A stretch of DNA of 34,670 nucleotides from an uncultured Succiniclasticum sp. (GCA_905233365.1 CAJODT010000025.1:1-34670), one strand, 5' to 3'; positions 1 through 7,339 are shown, counted from the stretch's first letter. The notes: generated from the sequence alone by a model not told the origin. Numbers and translations are program-made.

Positions 1-167
1 ACCGCATTCATCAGCGTGTCGTCAAACATGCGCATCTTTGCGATCCGTTGCAGCTTGTCCTGAAGATCCTGTTGCTCCTGCAGCTTTTGCTGTTGCAATT
101 CTTCCACCGGCAACGCGTTTTCCTGCAACTTTTTCTTATTCACTTTTTGACTACGAATAATAACCAC
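1..167 (-). CDS. Rpn-family PD-(D/E)XK nuclease/putative transposase, N-terminal fragment (runs off window)
   Basis: A leftward reading frame enters from the window edge. After a lysine- and glutamine-rich lead-in it reads KMRMFDDTLMNAV, which resembles the start of the Rpn (recombination-promoting nuclease/putative transposase) proteins common in anaerobic Firmicutes. Only about 55 residues are inside the window, so the catalytic PD-(D/E)XK core cannot be seen. The start is uncertain: a GTG at 167 overlaps a GGGAG ribosome-binding site, so translation might instead begin a few codons later at a non-standard codon. These proteins are often multicopy and linked to recombination or genome rearrangement, which suits the decayed surroundings. 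The family call rests on one short motif. Confidence 0.45.
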   Translation of the reverse strand, partial: MVIIRSQKVNKKKLQENALPVEELQQQKLQEQQDLQDKLQRIAKMRMFDDTLMNA

Positions 168-262
168 TCCCTTATTTAGTTAATAACCTTTCGGCAGGTA
201 TATTATAGCAGATTTGCACGGAGATTGCCATAGCGATTGTTTTTATCCGGACTCAGGAAAAA

Positions 263-305
263 AAGAAAACCTGATGCGTTTTTAAGTGCACCAGGTCGTG
301 GGTAA
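263..305 (-). terminator. Intrinsic terminator, copy 1 of a repeated hairpin
   Basis: Read leftward, a 10-bp stem (CCTGGTGC side against GCATCAGG side) with a loop of about 8 nt is followed by a T-rich run (complement of 259-269). It lies downstream of the 43-residue ORF at 379-510. The same 37 nt, with one difference, recurs at 1914-1950. Confidence 0.65.
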
Positions 306-378
306 CAGTTAAAAAAAATTTATCACTTTTAAAGAACAAACTTGTTATTCTACTCTGCCAACAAAGCGAGCTCTCGTA

Positions 379-510
379 TCAGTCCGAATCTTTTTTCGGA
401 ATATACGGGCATTCTTCCATCATTATTTCCGAGTGTATGCAATACAGGTCTGGCACTGGTCCGCAGTTCTGATACGCCTTGTCGTATATGATTTCCCGTC
501 CCGCTGTCAC
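379..510 (-). CDS. Unrecognised 43-residue protein downstream of a SAM-I-like riboswitch
   Basis: A GTG-started ORF of 43 codons lies leftward behind the riboswitch and its two terminators. GAAGGAG sits six bases before the GTG, a good ribosome-binding site. The product has three cysteines and ends in a charged stretch; readable segments are YQNCGPVPDLYC and MMEECPYIPKK. There is no signal peptide or membrane segment. I do not recognise the family. It is the only ORF with a good start signal between the terminators at about 600 and the terminator at 263-305, so it is the natural candidate for the regulated product. It could also be chance coding in the remnant of a deleted methionine or sulfur gene. 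A longer frame over the same bases (350-679) runs through both terminators and was not accepted. Confidence 0.4.
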   Translation of the reverse strand: MTAGREIIYDKAYQNCGPVPDLYCIHSEIMMEECPYIPKKDSD

Positions 511-592
511 GGATGTCTCCTTCACGTTTTCCGTAGTCAACTGTTTGTCTTATATCAAATTCCCACTCCTTTCCCTGTTTGCAGGGACTATA

Positions 593-618
593 GAAAAAGC
601 CCATCACATTGACGGGCT
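593..618 (-). terminator. Second tandem intrinsic terminator of the SAM-I-like leader
   Basis: Read leftward, AGCCCGTCA and TGATGGGCT form a nine-pair stem with one G-U pair. A run of T follows (complement of 593-598). It lies immediately after the first terminator and shares its stem sequence. Confidence 0.75.
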
Positions 619-619
619 G

Positions 620-808
620 TATGTAAAAACAAAAGCCCATCGTTATGATGGGCTGAATTCTCAACATCCCATCATACAAGCTTTAGCACCTTACCTTTCC
701 AGCAGGTTGCTGTGCGGTCACGGAGCTTGTCTCTCGCGCACTCTTTATGGTCCATTGGGTGAAATAATTTGGAATTGTTAATCAGGAAGATCGCTCCTTC
801 CTTATTTC
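620..808 (-). promoter_or_regulatory. SAM-I-type (S-box) riboswitch leader
   Basis: Read leftward, the conserved S-box core is visible in order: AAAGAG (746-741), a P2 stem GTGCG/CGCAC holding a GAGAGAC...GCTCCGTGA kink-turn region, AGCAACC (about 711-705), and AAGGTGCTAA (692-683). The spacing from AGAG to GCAACC equals that of typical SAM-I aptamers as I remember them. P4 is not obvious, so a SAM-I/IV-like variant is possible. The 3' strand can pair with the terminator at 625-654, implying transcription attenuation when SAM is bound. The known role of the family is repression of methionine and sulfur genes; none is present here, only a 43-residue ORF. Confidence 0.6.
625..654 (-). terminator. 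First intrinsic terminator (expression platform) of the SAM-I-like leader
   Basis: Read leftward, AGCCCATC and GATGGGCT form a perfect eight-pair stem followed by TTTTGTTTTT. Its 5' half (CCCATCATA) can instead pair perfectly over nine bases with TATGATGGG at the 3' end of the aptamer (667-675). That gives the mutually exclusive terminator/antiterminator pair expected of an S-box leader. Confidence 0.8.
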
Positions 809-814
809 GTTTAT

Positions 815-823
815 ATTATATCA
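815..823 (-). promoter_or_regulatory. Extended -10 promoter of the SAM-I-like leader
   Basis: Read leftward, TGATATAAT is an extended -10 element about seven bases before the inferred RNA start near 808. No good -35 is seen. Confidence 0.55.
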
Positions 824-1098
824 TAAACTGCAGGGTTTGTGGTCGCCGCTACGGCGACAAATGAAAATTTTCTAATTCCCCTACACCACCCTCGCCTTAC
901 AGTTCATATCCGGTAATGAAAAGTTACAATTACAGTGCGTTCGTACGCGATCAGGGCCTAACGATTATTTTTGCACACGCCCATTGTGTGAGAAGTAGGC
1001 AAAAATTTGCACTTGCAACTTCGGCAGTTGCCGCCTGATACGCCCCCTGCAAGGCTACCGTCTATTCATTTGTCAATTCATTGACGGATACTGGCGGT
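824..1098. other. Gene-free spacer
   Basis: No convincing ORF with a ribosome-binding site was found on either strand. The only visible structures are a GTCGCC/GGCGAC hairpin near 841-857 and a short GC-rich stretch near 1030-1060. This region separates the DIP1984 gene from the SAM-I-like leader. Confidence 0.5.
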
Positions 1099-1557
1099 TT
1101 ACTTTTCCGCCAGTTCCGTTTTCCAGTTTGTTTCCTGCAGCAGGTTGTCAAGCAGACGAATCTCTTTCGCCAGCTTGTCTACCGTCTTCTGCAGTTCCGC
1201 TGCTTTTATGACAGCTTTCACTTTAATTTCCGTTCCCCTTGCCCGATGCGTACTGCCGCCAGCCGTATAGACAAGGTCTTTATATGCAGAATACCTGACG
1301 CATAACGCATCTTTCTTTGCAATAATTTCTGTCAGGCTCATGCCGTTTACCTTAGTATTGCAGTTGGTTTCATTGATGGACGCCATCAATTTTTCCAGAC
1401 GTTCCGTCGCACTGTCCAACTCTTTCAGCAGAACCGCCGGATCTTCTGCCGGTTCTTCCCCTTCCTGCACCAGAAGACAATTATCCAGCCTGCGCTTCAG
1501 TTCGCTGATTCTTTTATTAATGTCTGCACGTTCCTGCAATGCTTCTGCTAATTTCAT
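1099..1557 (-). CDS. DIP1984 family protein
   Basis: A 152-residue cytosolic helical protein matching the DIP1984 (septicolysin-like) family. It begins MKLAEALQERADINKRI, carries the diagnostic EGEEPAEDP near residue 40, and ends with a NWKTELAEK-type tail. The function of the family is unknown; the sequence predicts long coiled-coil helices and no membrane or catalytic motif. The ATG at 1557 is preferred over an upstream GTG at 1578, because AGGAGGAAAGGAAA precedes the ATG at ideal spacing. It is monocistronic, with a perfect consensus promoter upstream, which suggests strong constitutive expression. Confidence 0.88.
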   Translation of the reverse strand: MKLAEALQERADINKRISELKRRLDNCLLVQEGEEPAEDPAVLLKELDSATERLEKLMASINETNCNTKVNGMSLTEIIAKKDALCVRYSAYKDLVYTAGGSTHRARGTEIKVKAVIKAAELQKTVDKLAKEIRLLDNLLQETNWKTELAEK

Positions 1558-1610
1558 TTTCCTTTCCTCCTGTTTCACATCAATGAGTCACAATTTATCT
1601 GTCTGTAATT

Positions 1611-1639
1611 ATTATATTTTGTGTTAGTCGTTTTGTCAA
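1611..1639 (-). promoter_or_regulatory. Consensus sigma-70 promoter of the DIP1984 gene
   Basis: Read leftward, TTGACA (1639-1634) and TATAAT (1616-1611) are separated by exactly 17 bases. Both hexamers match the consensus fully, the strongest promoter in the window. About 50 bases of leader precede the ATG. Confidence 0.85.
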
Positions 1640-1902
1640 TAGTTATTTTAATAATTATATAAAATAATTGTTTTTTATTTTAATTATTTCAAAATCTGCA
1701 TTTTGGCAGCAATATTTTTAATAATTCATATTTAGTTCGTTAATTGAATTTAGTCTTTTTCCAAGTTTGTTCCAAGTTTCTACGCCACCATCTATATTAT
1801 ATCACGTTATGCTTCCAATATAGTGGGCTACCAAACCACGCACGGCGTCTGCGTTTTCAAGCGTTTCTCTTTTTCCGTCCCGCTTACTGTCTGGATTCGG
1901 GG
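1640..1902. other. AT-rich gene-free spacer
   Basis: Roughly 1620-1760 is very AT-rich, like an UP-element region behind the DIP1984 promoter. The rest up to the terminator at 1903 holds no supportable ORF. Confidence 0.5.
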
Positions 1903-1950
1903 AAAAACAAAAAACCTGATGCGTTTTTAAGCGCACCAGGTCGTGGGTAA
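1903..1950 (-). terminator. Intrinsic terminator, copy 2 of the repeated hairpin
   Basis: Read leftward, a ten-pair stem is followed by TTTTTTGTTTTT. It is nearly identical to the terminator at 263-305, with identity continuing through the loop and about nine bases beyond the stem. It closes the esterase remnant and kinase transcription unit. Confidence 0.75.
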
Positions 1951-2014
1951 ACTTTCAATACTGACTCTATCGTAAAATTTTTATTATAAAAATTCTTGCC
2001 GGGACAAACTGTAT

Positions 2015-2464
2015 TTATGGCCTGATCAGCATCGGATCCGGCGGGTTTCCGTACCGGGCATCCCACTCGCCGCTGAAAATGCGGTGATTGAAAACGCGGC
2101 TGGCGATGAAAGCCTTATTATCCTCCGAAACCGATGTATCGGCTTTAAACCGGGCAAACACATCCTCGAAGCAGAACTCGTTCCACCCCGTCTTCACATA
2201 ACCTCGCTGCCTGTCGCCGTCGAAAAACATTTCCTGCTGCAGCTCCGGCTTCCACGCCGGCCATTGCACCTCATCCGGGCCGGAGGCGGAGTCCAGACGG
2301 CCGTACTTCATGAACTTCCCGATATAGTATAAAAGCTGTGTGCCCAGGTATTCCGCTCCGGGGCGTTCAAAAAAATCGTTGCCCCGTTTCCACACCACCT
2401 TGTACTGGTCGGAGAGGAACGGAAGGTACACGCCGTGTACGGCGCCGTAACGGCGGGTAATCAC
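2015..2464 (-). pseudogene. Type B carboxylesterase, C-terminal remnant
   Basis: This 149-codon frame reads GAVHGVYLPF, then a WPAWKPE stretch and a MFFDGD segment. These are features of the last third of type B carboxylesterases (para-nitrobenzyl esterase family), whose members are usually about 500 residues. The nucleophile GESAG region and oxyanion hole are absent. The frame starts at a GTG overlapping the stop of the kinase C-terminal ORF (TAGTGA), and esterase homology begins within a few codons of that point, so it looks like a deletion or recombination junction. It may be translated by coupling to the kinase but should not be an active esterase. Confidence is good for the fold, lower for the history. 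Confidence 0.65.
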
Positions 2465-3273
2465 TATTGAATAAGGTTTTCCAGTATTTTAAACAACATA
2501 TCCGGTTCAACAGGCTTGGTCAGATGTGCATTCAGGCCTGCCTGCATACTCTTCTTCACATCCTTGTCAGAAGCATTCGCTGTCAGTGCGATAATGGGAA
2601 TTGTCTTTGCGTCTTCCCGTTCCATGGCACGGATTCTTTTTGTCGCTTCCAGACCATCCATCTCCGGCATCCGCATATCCATTAACACAGCATCGTAAAA
2701 CCCCGGTTCATGTTCCGCAAATTTTTCCACTGCGATGCGCCCGTTCAAAGCATGATCCACTTCCATCTTTTTCATAGCCAGCAGCATCATGATGATTTCA
2801 GCGTTTACCGCGATATCTTCCGCCAACAGCACCCTGCGCCCCACAAGTTTTGAAGTTTCGTCCGTAAGCGCCGCATTCTTTTCCCGTGGTGAAGGGTTGC
2901 TTGTTTCTTCCGGAATTTTCTGTTCCGACTCAGGCAGCGTAACGGTAACAGTAAAAGTTGTACCCTTCCCTTTTTCACTTTTCACGCTGATCTGCCCGTT
3001 CATCAGTTCCACGATGCTTTTGGAAATAGCCATTCCAAGCCCTGTGCTGCCATACTTGTTGGTACTGGAAGAATCCTCCTGGCTGAAGGCGTCAAAAATA
3101 AACGGCAGAAAGTCCTCGCTTATGCCGATACCTGTATCGCTGACCAAAAAACGAAGTGTTGCTTTTCCGCCGAACCGGGCGGTTTCCTCTACAGTAAATG
3201 CGACTGTACCACCCTTCATGGTAAACTTTACCGCATTGCCGAGGATGTTGATAAGCACCTGGCGAAGTTTCAT
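2464..3273 (-). pseudogene. Hybrid sensor histidine kinase, C-terminal part (ATPase plus receiver), separated by frameshift
   Basis: This 269-codon frame begins exactly inside the kinase N-box (MKLRQVLINILGNAVKFT). The G1 box follows (DTGIGIS, near 46-52), then the F box (FDAFSQEDSS) and G2 (GSTGLGMAIS, near 75-84). From about 145 a receiver domain runs with phospho-acceptor D199 in VLMDMRMPEMDG and the conserved LTKPV lysine near the end. It continues the protein encoded at 3270-4559 in another frame. Its ATG overlaps the upstream stop as ATGA, so translational coupling could in principle make this half separately. The usual family layout has GDE before MKLRQ, and those residues are present in this frame upstream of the ATG. 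One missing base near 3288-3297 is therefore the simplest explanation. Confidence 0.75.
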
Positions 3274-4559
3274 TTCGTCGCCGATAAAGCAGCAGCCTTC
3301 CCTGCCATACGATACTCGTAATGCAGGCCCTTATCACCGCACTGTCCGCTGATGATGGCATTCACCTGGGCCAGCATTTCCGACAACGAAAATTCTTCCT
3401 GTTTGATGACCATATGACCTGACTCGATGCGGGACATATCCAGGATATCGTTGATAATATTCAGCAGATGATGGGCGGATACACTGATTTTATTCAGATA
3501 CTCCCTGGTCGTTTCGGATATGGCGGGATCATGCAGGGCGATCGTGTCCAGTCCGATGATTGCGTTCATGGGAGTACGGATCTCATGGCTCATGCTGGAA
3601 AGGAAAAGCGTTTTCGCCTTGTTCGCCCGGTTGGCTTCTTCCAGCGCTTTACTGAGGTCTTCCCGCTGTTCCGCCAGTTTCCGGATCATCTCTTTCCGTT
3701 CTGTTATGTCGATAAAAACGCCCAGATAGGTAATTGGGGAACCGTCCGGCCGCCGGGTCGGTTTGCCCACAGCCCGATACCAGCGGTAACCACGATTCTT
3801 TGTCAGGAGCCTGTATTCCACATCGTATGTTTTCTCACCGGAATAATCCGAGATCGTTTCATGGAATTCTTTCAGCACAGATTCCCTGTCATCCGGATGC
3901 AGCAAATCAGACCAGGATTCCAACAAATCAGGAAAGTCTTCCAATCCATGATAGCCCAGCATCCGGCGGAACTCGTCGCTCCAGCTGACCCGTGTCATCT
4001 CGCCGGACTCGTTAAAATCCATGAACCATTTTCCGGATCCCAGCATTTCGTGCACTGTGTCCAGGGATGCGGTTTCTTTCTGCAGCGCTGAATACAACGC
4101 GTCATGCTCTTTTAATTTGGTAATATCGATCGTTACACCGTTATAGCGCAGGGGAACCCCTTGCTCATCCCGGGTCAGGCGTCCCATGGCACGGTACCAG
4201 CGTACGGTGTTATCCTTCCTGCAAAATCGGAATTCATATCCTTCATCTTTCAGGATTTTCTCATCCAGACCGTCAGCTGTGATTACCTCGGGGAAAATGC
4301 CGCGGTCTTCCGGATAGATGCCACGTAAAAAGCAATCCAGTTCATTAGGAAAATCGTTTATATCGGTGTAACCAAGCATCCGGCGGAAGCCGTCCCCCCA
4401 CTGTACCGAGGTAACGGTTCCGTCAGGCGCAAAGTTAATGACCCAGCTGCCCGCCCTGGCCAGATCTGTCAAAAGGCGGATTCTGGCGGACTGCTCTTCG
4501 ATCACTTTTTTATATTGGTCAATATTATTTGTGCAACTCACGTCCGTTATCCTGTCCAT
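3270..4559 (-). pseudogene. Hybrid sensor histidine kinase, N-terminal part (PAS-PAS-DHp), frameshifted
   Basis: This 429-codon frame has two PAS_3-type domains (about 30-148 and 170-288, each ending YNGVTIDIT or YLGVFIDIT). A coiled-coil linker (290-320) and a HisKA domain follow, with phospho-acceptor H325 in SSMSHEIRTPMNAIIG. No transmembrane helix is present, so it would be a cytosolic sensor. The frame ends early in ALSATK-stop, while the C-terminal catalytic domain and receiver continue in the next frame at 2464-3273. If the shift is real the sensor cannot phosphorylate itself unless the two halves reassemble. A sequencing error in the GCTGCTGCT tract is an alternative. No response-regulator gene is adjacent; the receiver is built in. 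Confidence 0.8.
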
Positions 4560-4600
4560 GGTGGTTTACCTCTTGATAAAACTCCGATTTTGTTTATTTT

Positions 4601-4631
4601 ATTATATTAATAATTATGGTTAAGGTGTCAA
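4601..4631 (-). promoter_or_regulatory. Possible promoter of the hybrid kinase
   Basis: Read leftward, a perfect TTGACA (4631-4626) is followed by TATAAT (4606-4601) with a 19-base spacer, longer than ideal. Other AT-rich -10 hexamers overlap it. Confidence 0.45.
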
Positions 4632-4690
4632 AACTACAAATAAATTCCAAAAAGCTATAGGAATAACCTGTGCCTCTGTCGAATATGTAC

Positions 4691-5227
4691 TCAAACAAAG
4701 CGTATATGACGGATAATTTTTTTAATGGGTCCACTCCTGATTTCCCCGACCTCGGTGTAGATCATACCGCGTTTGCCCCGGTCAGAACGCATAAGCGAAA
4801 TGCGTTCCACAGGCATGGATATTTTATCAATCTGAATTCCGGGCATCGTTCCAGTCGCTTTCCGGAGCAACGTGACATGCGGCGTAAAACGTTTTCTGTC
4901 AAAAGGAATATCGTTTTCAGCCAACGCCCGGCGGATCCGGCGTACCACGGCTGCCAATGGCGCCGATTCATCCATCCCCGCCCACCACAGGTCGCGAAAA
5001 CATCCCATCCCCAAAAGGGAAATGGTAAAAGAAGAAAAGGTCACAGTCGAAAGGGCGTCCATCACCTGTTCTTTATCGGGATACTCGCCGATAAAAGCCA
5101 GGGTAAGATGCATATTCTCTCTGGGCGTAAAATTGCCACGGACGCCCCGCTCATACATCTGCTCCTGCGCAGCAGACAGCGCATCCTTCATGGCGCCGGC
5201 CAAATGAATCGCAATAAACAACCTCAT
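4691..5227 (-). CDS. thpR: RNA 2',3'-cyclic phosphodiesterase (2H/LigT family)
   Basis: A 178-residue 2H phosphoesterase. It begins MRLFIAIHL and carries the two catalytic HxTx motifs, HLTL (H40) and HVTL (H117), with the family's usual length and spacing. Members hydrolyse 2',3'-cyclic phosphate ends of RNA to 2'-phosphates in the cytosol and were first described as tRNA ligases (LigT). It is the last gene of a leftward run (glycosylase, 49-aa membrane protein, thpR). The intervening gap of 50 bases and shared direction suggest co-transcription with DNA repair gene tag, though no functional link is implied. Confidence 0.92.
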   Translation of the reverse strand: MRLFIAIHLAGAMKDALSAAQEQMYERGVRGNFTPRENMHLTLAFIGEYPDKEQVMDALSTVTFSSFTISLLGMGCFRDLWWAGMDESAPLAAVVRRIRRALAENDIPFDRKRFTPHVTLLRKATGTMPGIQIDKISMPVERISLMRSDRGKRGMIYTEVGEIRSGPIKKIIRHIRFV

Positions 5228-5277
5228 GACGTTTACTCCTTATCCGCAACTGGTTTTCCATATACACAAATTGCAAC

Positions 5278-5427
5278 TTATTCTTCTTCTTTTTGTCCCA
5301 GCTTATTCAGCGAGATATGAAGATTTATTGCTGCGCATGAAAGCGCGGCCAAAGCGAGCCACAGAACGAACAAGTCTTTGATAACTTTTTTATTTTTTAT
5401 AAGAGGTTTCTTGTTTTGTTCCGGCAT
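5278..5427 (-). CDS. Small single-pass membrane protein, 49 residues
   Basis: This short ORF reads MPEQNKKPLIKNKKVIKD, then a hydrophobic helix (about residues 19-40), then a NKLGQKEEE tail. The basic N-terminus and acidic C-terminus around one helix suggest an inner-membrane protein with the N-terminus inside. AAAGGGG lies nine bases before the ATG. It sits 18 bases after the tag stop and 50 bases before thpR, in the same direction, so it is probably translated from the same mRNA. I do not recognise the family. Confidence 0.65.
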   Translation of the reverse strand: MPEQNKKPLIKNKKVIKDLFVLWLALAALSCAAINLHISLNKLGQKEEE

Positions 5428-5445
5428 ATCCGTAATCCCCTTTCT

Positions 5446-6051
5446 CTACTTAACTTCCCGATCACGCCGCTTCTTTACGGTCGGATACATGCTTACAATT
5501 TTCTGGTAGCACGGGCAGTCCTTATCGTGGTCGTTGATGATTCCGCAGGCTTGCAGATGGGAGTAAACCGTCACCGGCCCCACAAATTTGAAACCGCGCT
5601 TTTTCAGGTCTTTGCTGATTTTTTCTGACAGACCGTTGCTGACCGGAACCGGACCGGTATCGTGTCCCTGATACAGAATTGTTTTGCCATCGGAGTATGA
5701 CCAGATGTAATTGCAGAAACTGCCAAATTCCTCGCGCACCTTCCGGTAGCACCGGGCATTGTGGATCACTGCCTGCACTTTGCGCAGAGAACGGATCATA
5801 CCCTCTGTATTCAGGATGCGCTCCACATCAGCATCGCCATAGGCCGCAATCTTGTCATAGTCGAAATTGTCAAAACACTGGCGGAAGATTTCACGCTTTT
5901 TCAGCATCAGGTCCCAACTCAGGCCGCACTGCAGACACTCCAGCGTAAGATGTTCGAACATATGCCGGTCATCATGCACGGGAATACCCCATTCAGTATC
6001 ATGATAAATTCTGTTGGCCTCGTTCATACCGGCCCAGGTACAATATCCCAT
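5446..6051 (-). CDS. tag: DNA-3-methyladenine glycosylase I
   Basis: A 201-residue Tag protein that excises 3-methyladenine from alkylated DNA. Family marks are the N-terminal CTWAG (C4), YHDTEWG with H17, LECLQCGLSW near residue 40, and the C-terminal NDHDKDCPCY. C4, H17 and the late H/C pair match the zinc-binding snap of the E. coli enzyme. Length is standard (about 190). A GGGAGG Shine-Dalgarno lies eleven bases before the ATG. It is followed at 18 bases by the 49-residue membrane protein and preceded by the small cysteine protein at 6094-6456. Confidence 0.95.
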   Translation of the reverse strand: MGYCTWAGMNEANRIYHDTEWGIPVHDDRHMFEHLTLECLQCGLSWDLMLKKREIFRQCFDNFDYDKIAAYGDADVERILNTEGMIRSLRKVQAVIHNARCYRKVREEFGSFCNYIWSYSDGKTILYQGHDTGPVPVSNGLSEKISKDLKKRGFKFVGPVTVYSHLQACGIINDHDKDCPCYQKIVSMYPTVKKRRDREVK

Positions 6052-6093
6052 GCGCCTCTGAACCTCCCGCTTTATAGCTTATCCATCATTTCT

Positions 6094-6456
6094 TTAACCC
6101 TGCAGCAGCACTTCCTTTTTCTCCAAAATTGCCTGGCCTGCCGTACATGCAGGACAGAAACATATCTTGCCGCCTGCGGCTTTCACTTTTTTGCCGGTTT
6201 CCACCATGCTTGCCACTGCTTCTGCTCCCAGAATATCTTTGGCTGCATCCGAATATAAAAATTCCATCGTATCGTCAAGGCTTTGCACATCTTCTTCCAG
6301 TTCAGCAATCAACAATTTTCCTGCAGTCTTTTCATCCGGCGTATCTAGTGCGTCCAGATATTTTTGCGCCGCATCTTTTAACTCCTTGCAACAGCTGGGT
6401 GCCGCCATAACCTCTTTAACCTTTTCCACAATAAAATCACGTTCAGCTTTTGCCAT
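6094..6456 (-). CDS. Small conserved cysteine-containing protein (family often labelled Hsp90-like)
   Basis: A 120-residue, mostly helical cytosolic protein. It has an early PSCCKEL, an acidic middle (LIAELEEDVQSLDD), and a C-terminal CFCPACTAGQAIL cysteine cluster that could bind metal. I recall similar short proteins from anaerobes annotated as molecular chaperone Hsp90, but nothing here resembles the Hsp90 ATPase, so that name may be misleading. The ATG at 6456 is chosen over one at 6486 because GAGGAGGAAAGAATT precedes it. The upstream ATG overlaps the stop of the flavoprotein remnant (AAATGA). It probably belongs to the leftward run ending in thpR. Confidence 0.7.
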   Translation of the reverse strand: MAKAERDFIVEKVKEVMAAPSCCKELKDAAQKYLDALDTPDEKTAGKLLIAELEEDVQSLDDTMEFLYSDAAKDILGAEAVASMVETGKKVKAAGGKICFCPACTAGQAILEKKEVLLQG

Positions 6457-6482
6457 AATTCTTTCCTCCTCATAAACTTTAT

Positions 6483-6760
6483 TCATTTCCCATCAGGGAA
6501 ACTGGTAAAGGAATCCAGTTCCTGCTTTGGCAGCCCGTATTTTTCTCTGGCATCTGCAATAGCTTTCATCAAAAACGCCATATTGCGGGCCAGGTTGCGC
6601 ATGGTCTGCAGACCTTCCAAATCTTTTTTCACGTCCTCTGCCGTAAAGCCGTGAACCTGGTTCCAGTATGTGCTGCCTGCAGCGTTTTCATCATCTCTTC
6701 CAACGCTGTTGCCGTGCACTGGTCCGCCCGCGGGCTTCCGTTGATCACTAATACTTTCAT
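6483..6760 (-). pseudogene. Flavodoxin-family NAD(P)H-dependent oxidoreductase, internally deleted
   Basis: From the ATG at 6760, behind GGGGAGG, the frame reads MKVLVINGSPR, the FMN-phosphate-binding start of NADPH-dependent FMN reductase-like proteins. It continues for about 29 residues, then runs out of frame. In another frame the expected C-terminus of the same family follows at once: YWNQVHGFTAEDVKKDLEG, then QTMRNLARNMAFLMKAI, stop at 6483. About 100 middle residues, including the typical cysteine region and most of the flavin site, are missing. The start signals and both ends are intact, which points to a single internal deletion near the CTGCAGGCAG at about 6675. The reading frame is also shifted across the join. 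Confidence 0.75.
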
Positions 6761-6826
6761 GATGATACCTCCCCATTTTTTAACACCGGTTTATCTTCTA
6801 TATCGCAACATCTTCCTAAACGCCGC

Positions 6827-7339
6827 TTAACCGCGTCGTAATCTTTCCATGTGCAAAGCCACATCCCCGCCAATAAGCCCGCCTATTTCCCGCCGTCCTG
6901 TATTGCCCGGCAGTTTGTCAATTTTATCCTCAATTTGCTTTTTTGTCTTATAATATAATTCCCGGAATTCACGGGCAGGAATACGAAACGCCCCGGAACC
7001 CAGCACGCTGTCCTGTTCCGCTTTATCGCTGGTAACGACAAAAATCTTGAGCCCTTTCTTTGCTGCCTGATAGGTTTCCCGTTCAATCCAGCTGTCAGCT
7101 GTTTCCTGTTCCGCAGTGTAAACTACCGTGCATCCGCGGATTTGTTCCGTAACTTCCGGCCCTTTCGCATTCGTCGCGTCAAAAACAACCACTGCGTAAT
7201 ACCCGTGAAAAGCAGAAAACTCCGCTACTTTATCCGTCAGCATTTCGCGCGCATGTTCCATGTCCTTTTCCCGCACATCCGCAAACTCGGGCCAGTTATT
7301 GATCACGTTATATCCGTCAACCAGATAATACTCTTTCAT
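6827..7339 (-). CDS. NYN-domain ribonuclease, Rae1/YacP-like
   Basis: A 170-residue PIN-like NYN protein. It starts MKEYYLVDGYNVINNWPEF (acidic residue D8), has VVVFDATNAKG (D54) and ETADSWIERE (D82), the acidic triad layout of YacP. B. subtilis Rae1 (YacP) is a ribosome-dependent mRNA endonuclease, so an mRNA decay role is likely but not shown here. The ATG at 7339 follows GAAGGGGCATCT and is preferred over the longer frame from 7384, which would overlap the PreA-like gene. It sits 41 bases downstream of that gene in the same direction. Confidence 0.85.
   Translation of the reverse strand: MKEYYLVDGYNVINNWPEFADVREKDMEHAREMLTDKVAEFSAFHGYYAVVVFDATNAKGPEVTEQIRGCTVVYTAEQETADSWIERETYQAAKKGLKIFVVTSDKAEQDSVLGSGAFRIPAREFRELYYKTKKQIEDKIDKLPGNTGRREIGGLIGGDVALHMERLRRG

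Noticed and set aside
350-679. 109-codon leftward ORF
   Set aside because: It reads through both terminators and part of the aptamer of the SAM-I-like leader, has no ribosome-binding site and uses codons unlike its neighbours. A 43-codon frame inside it, with a good start signal, is preferred.
3270-3300. Programmed frameshift signal in the kinase
   Set aside because: No clear slippery heptamer or stimulatory structure was seen; a simple base loss or sequence error explains the break better.
3468-4091. 207-codon rightward ORF inside the histidine kinase
   Set aside because: Antisense shadow of the PAS and HisKA coding region, no start signal.
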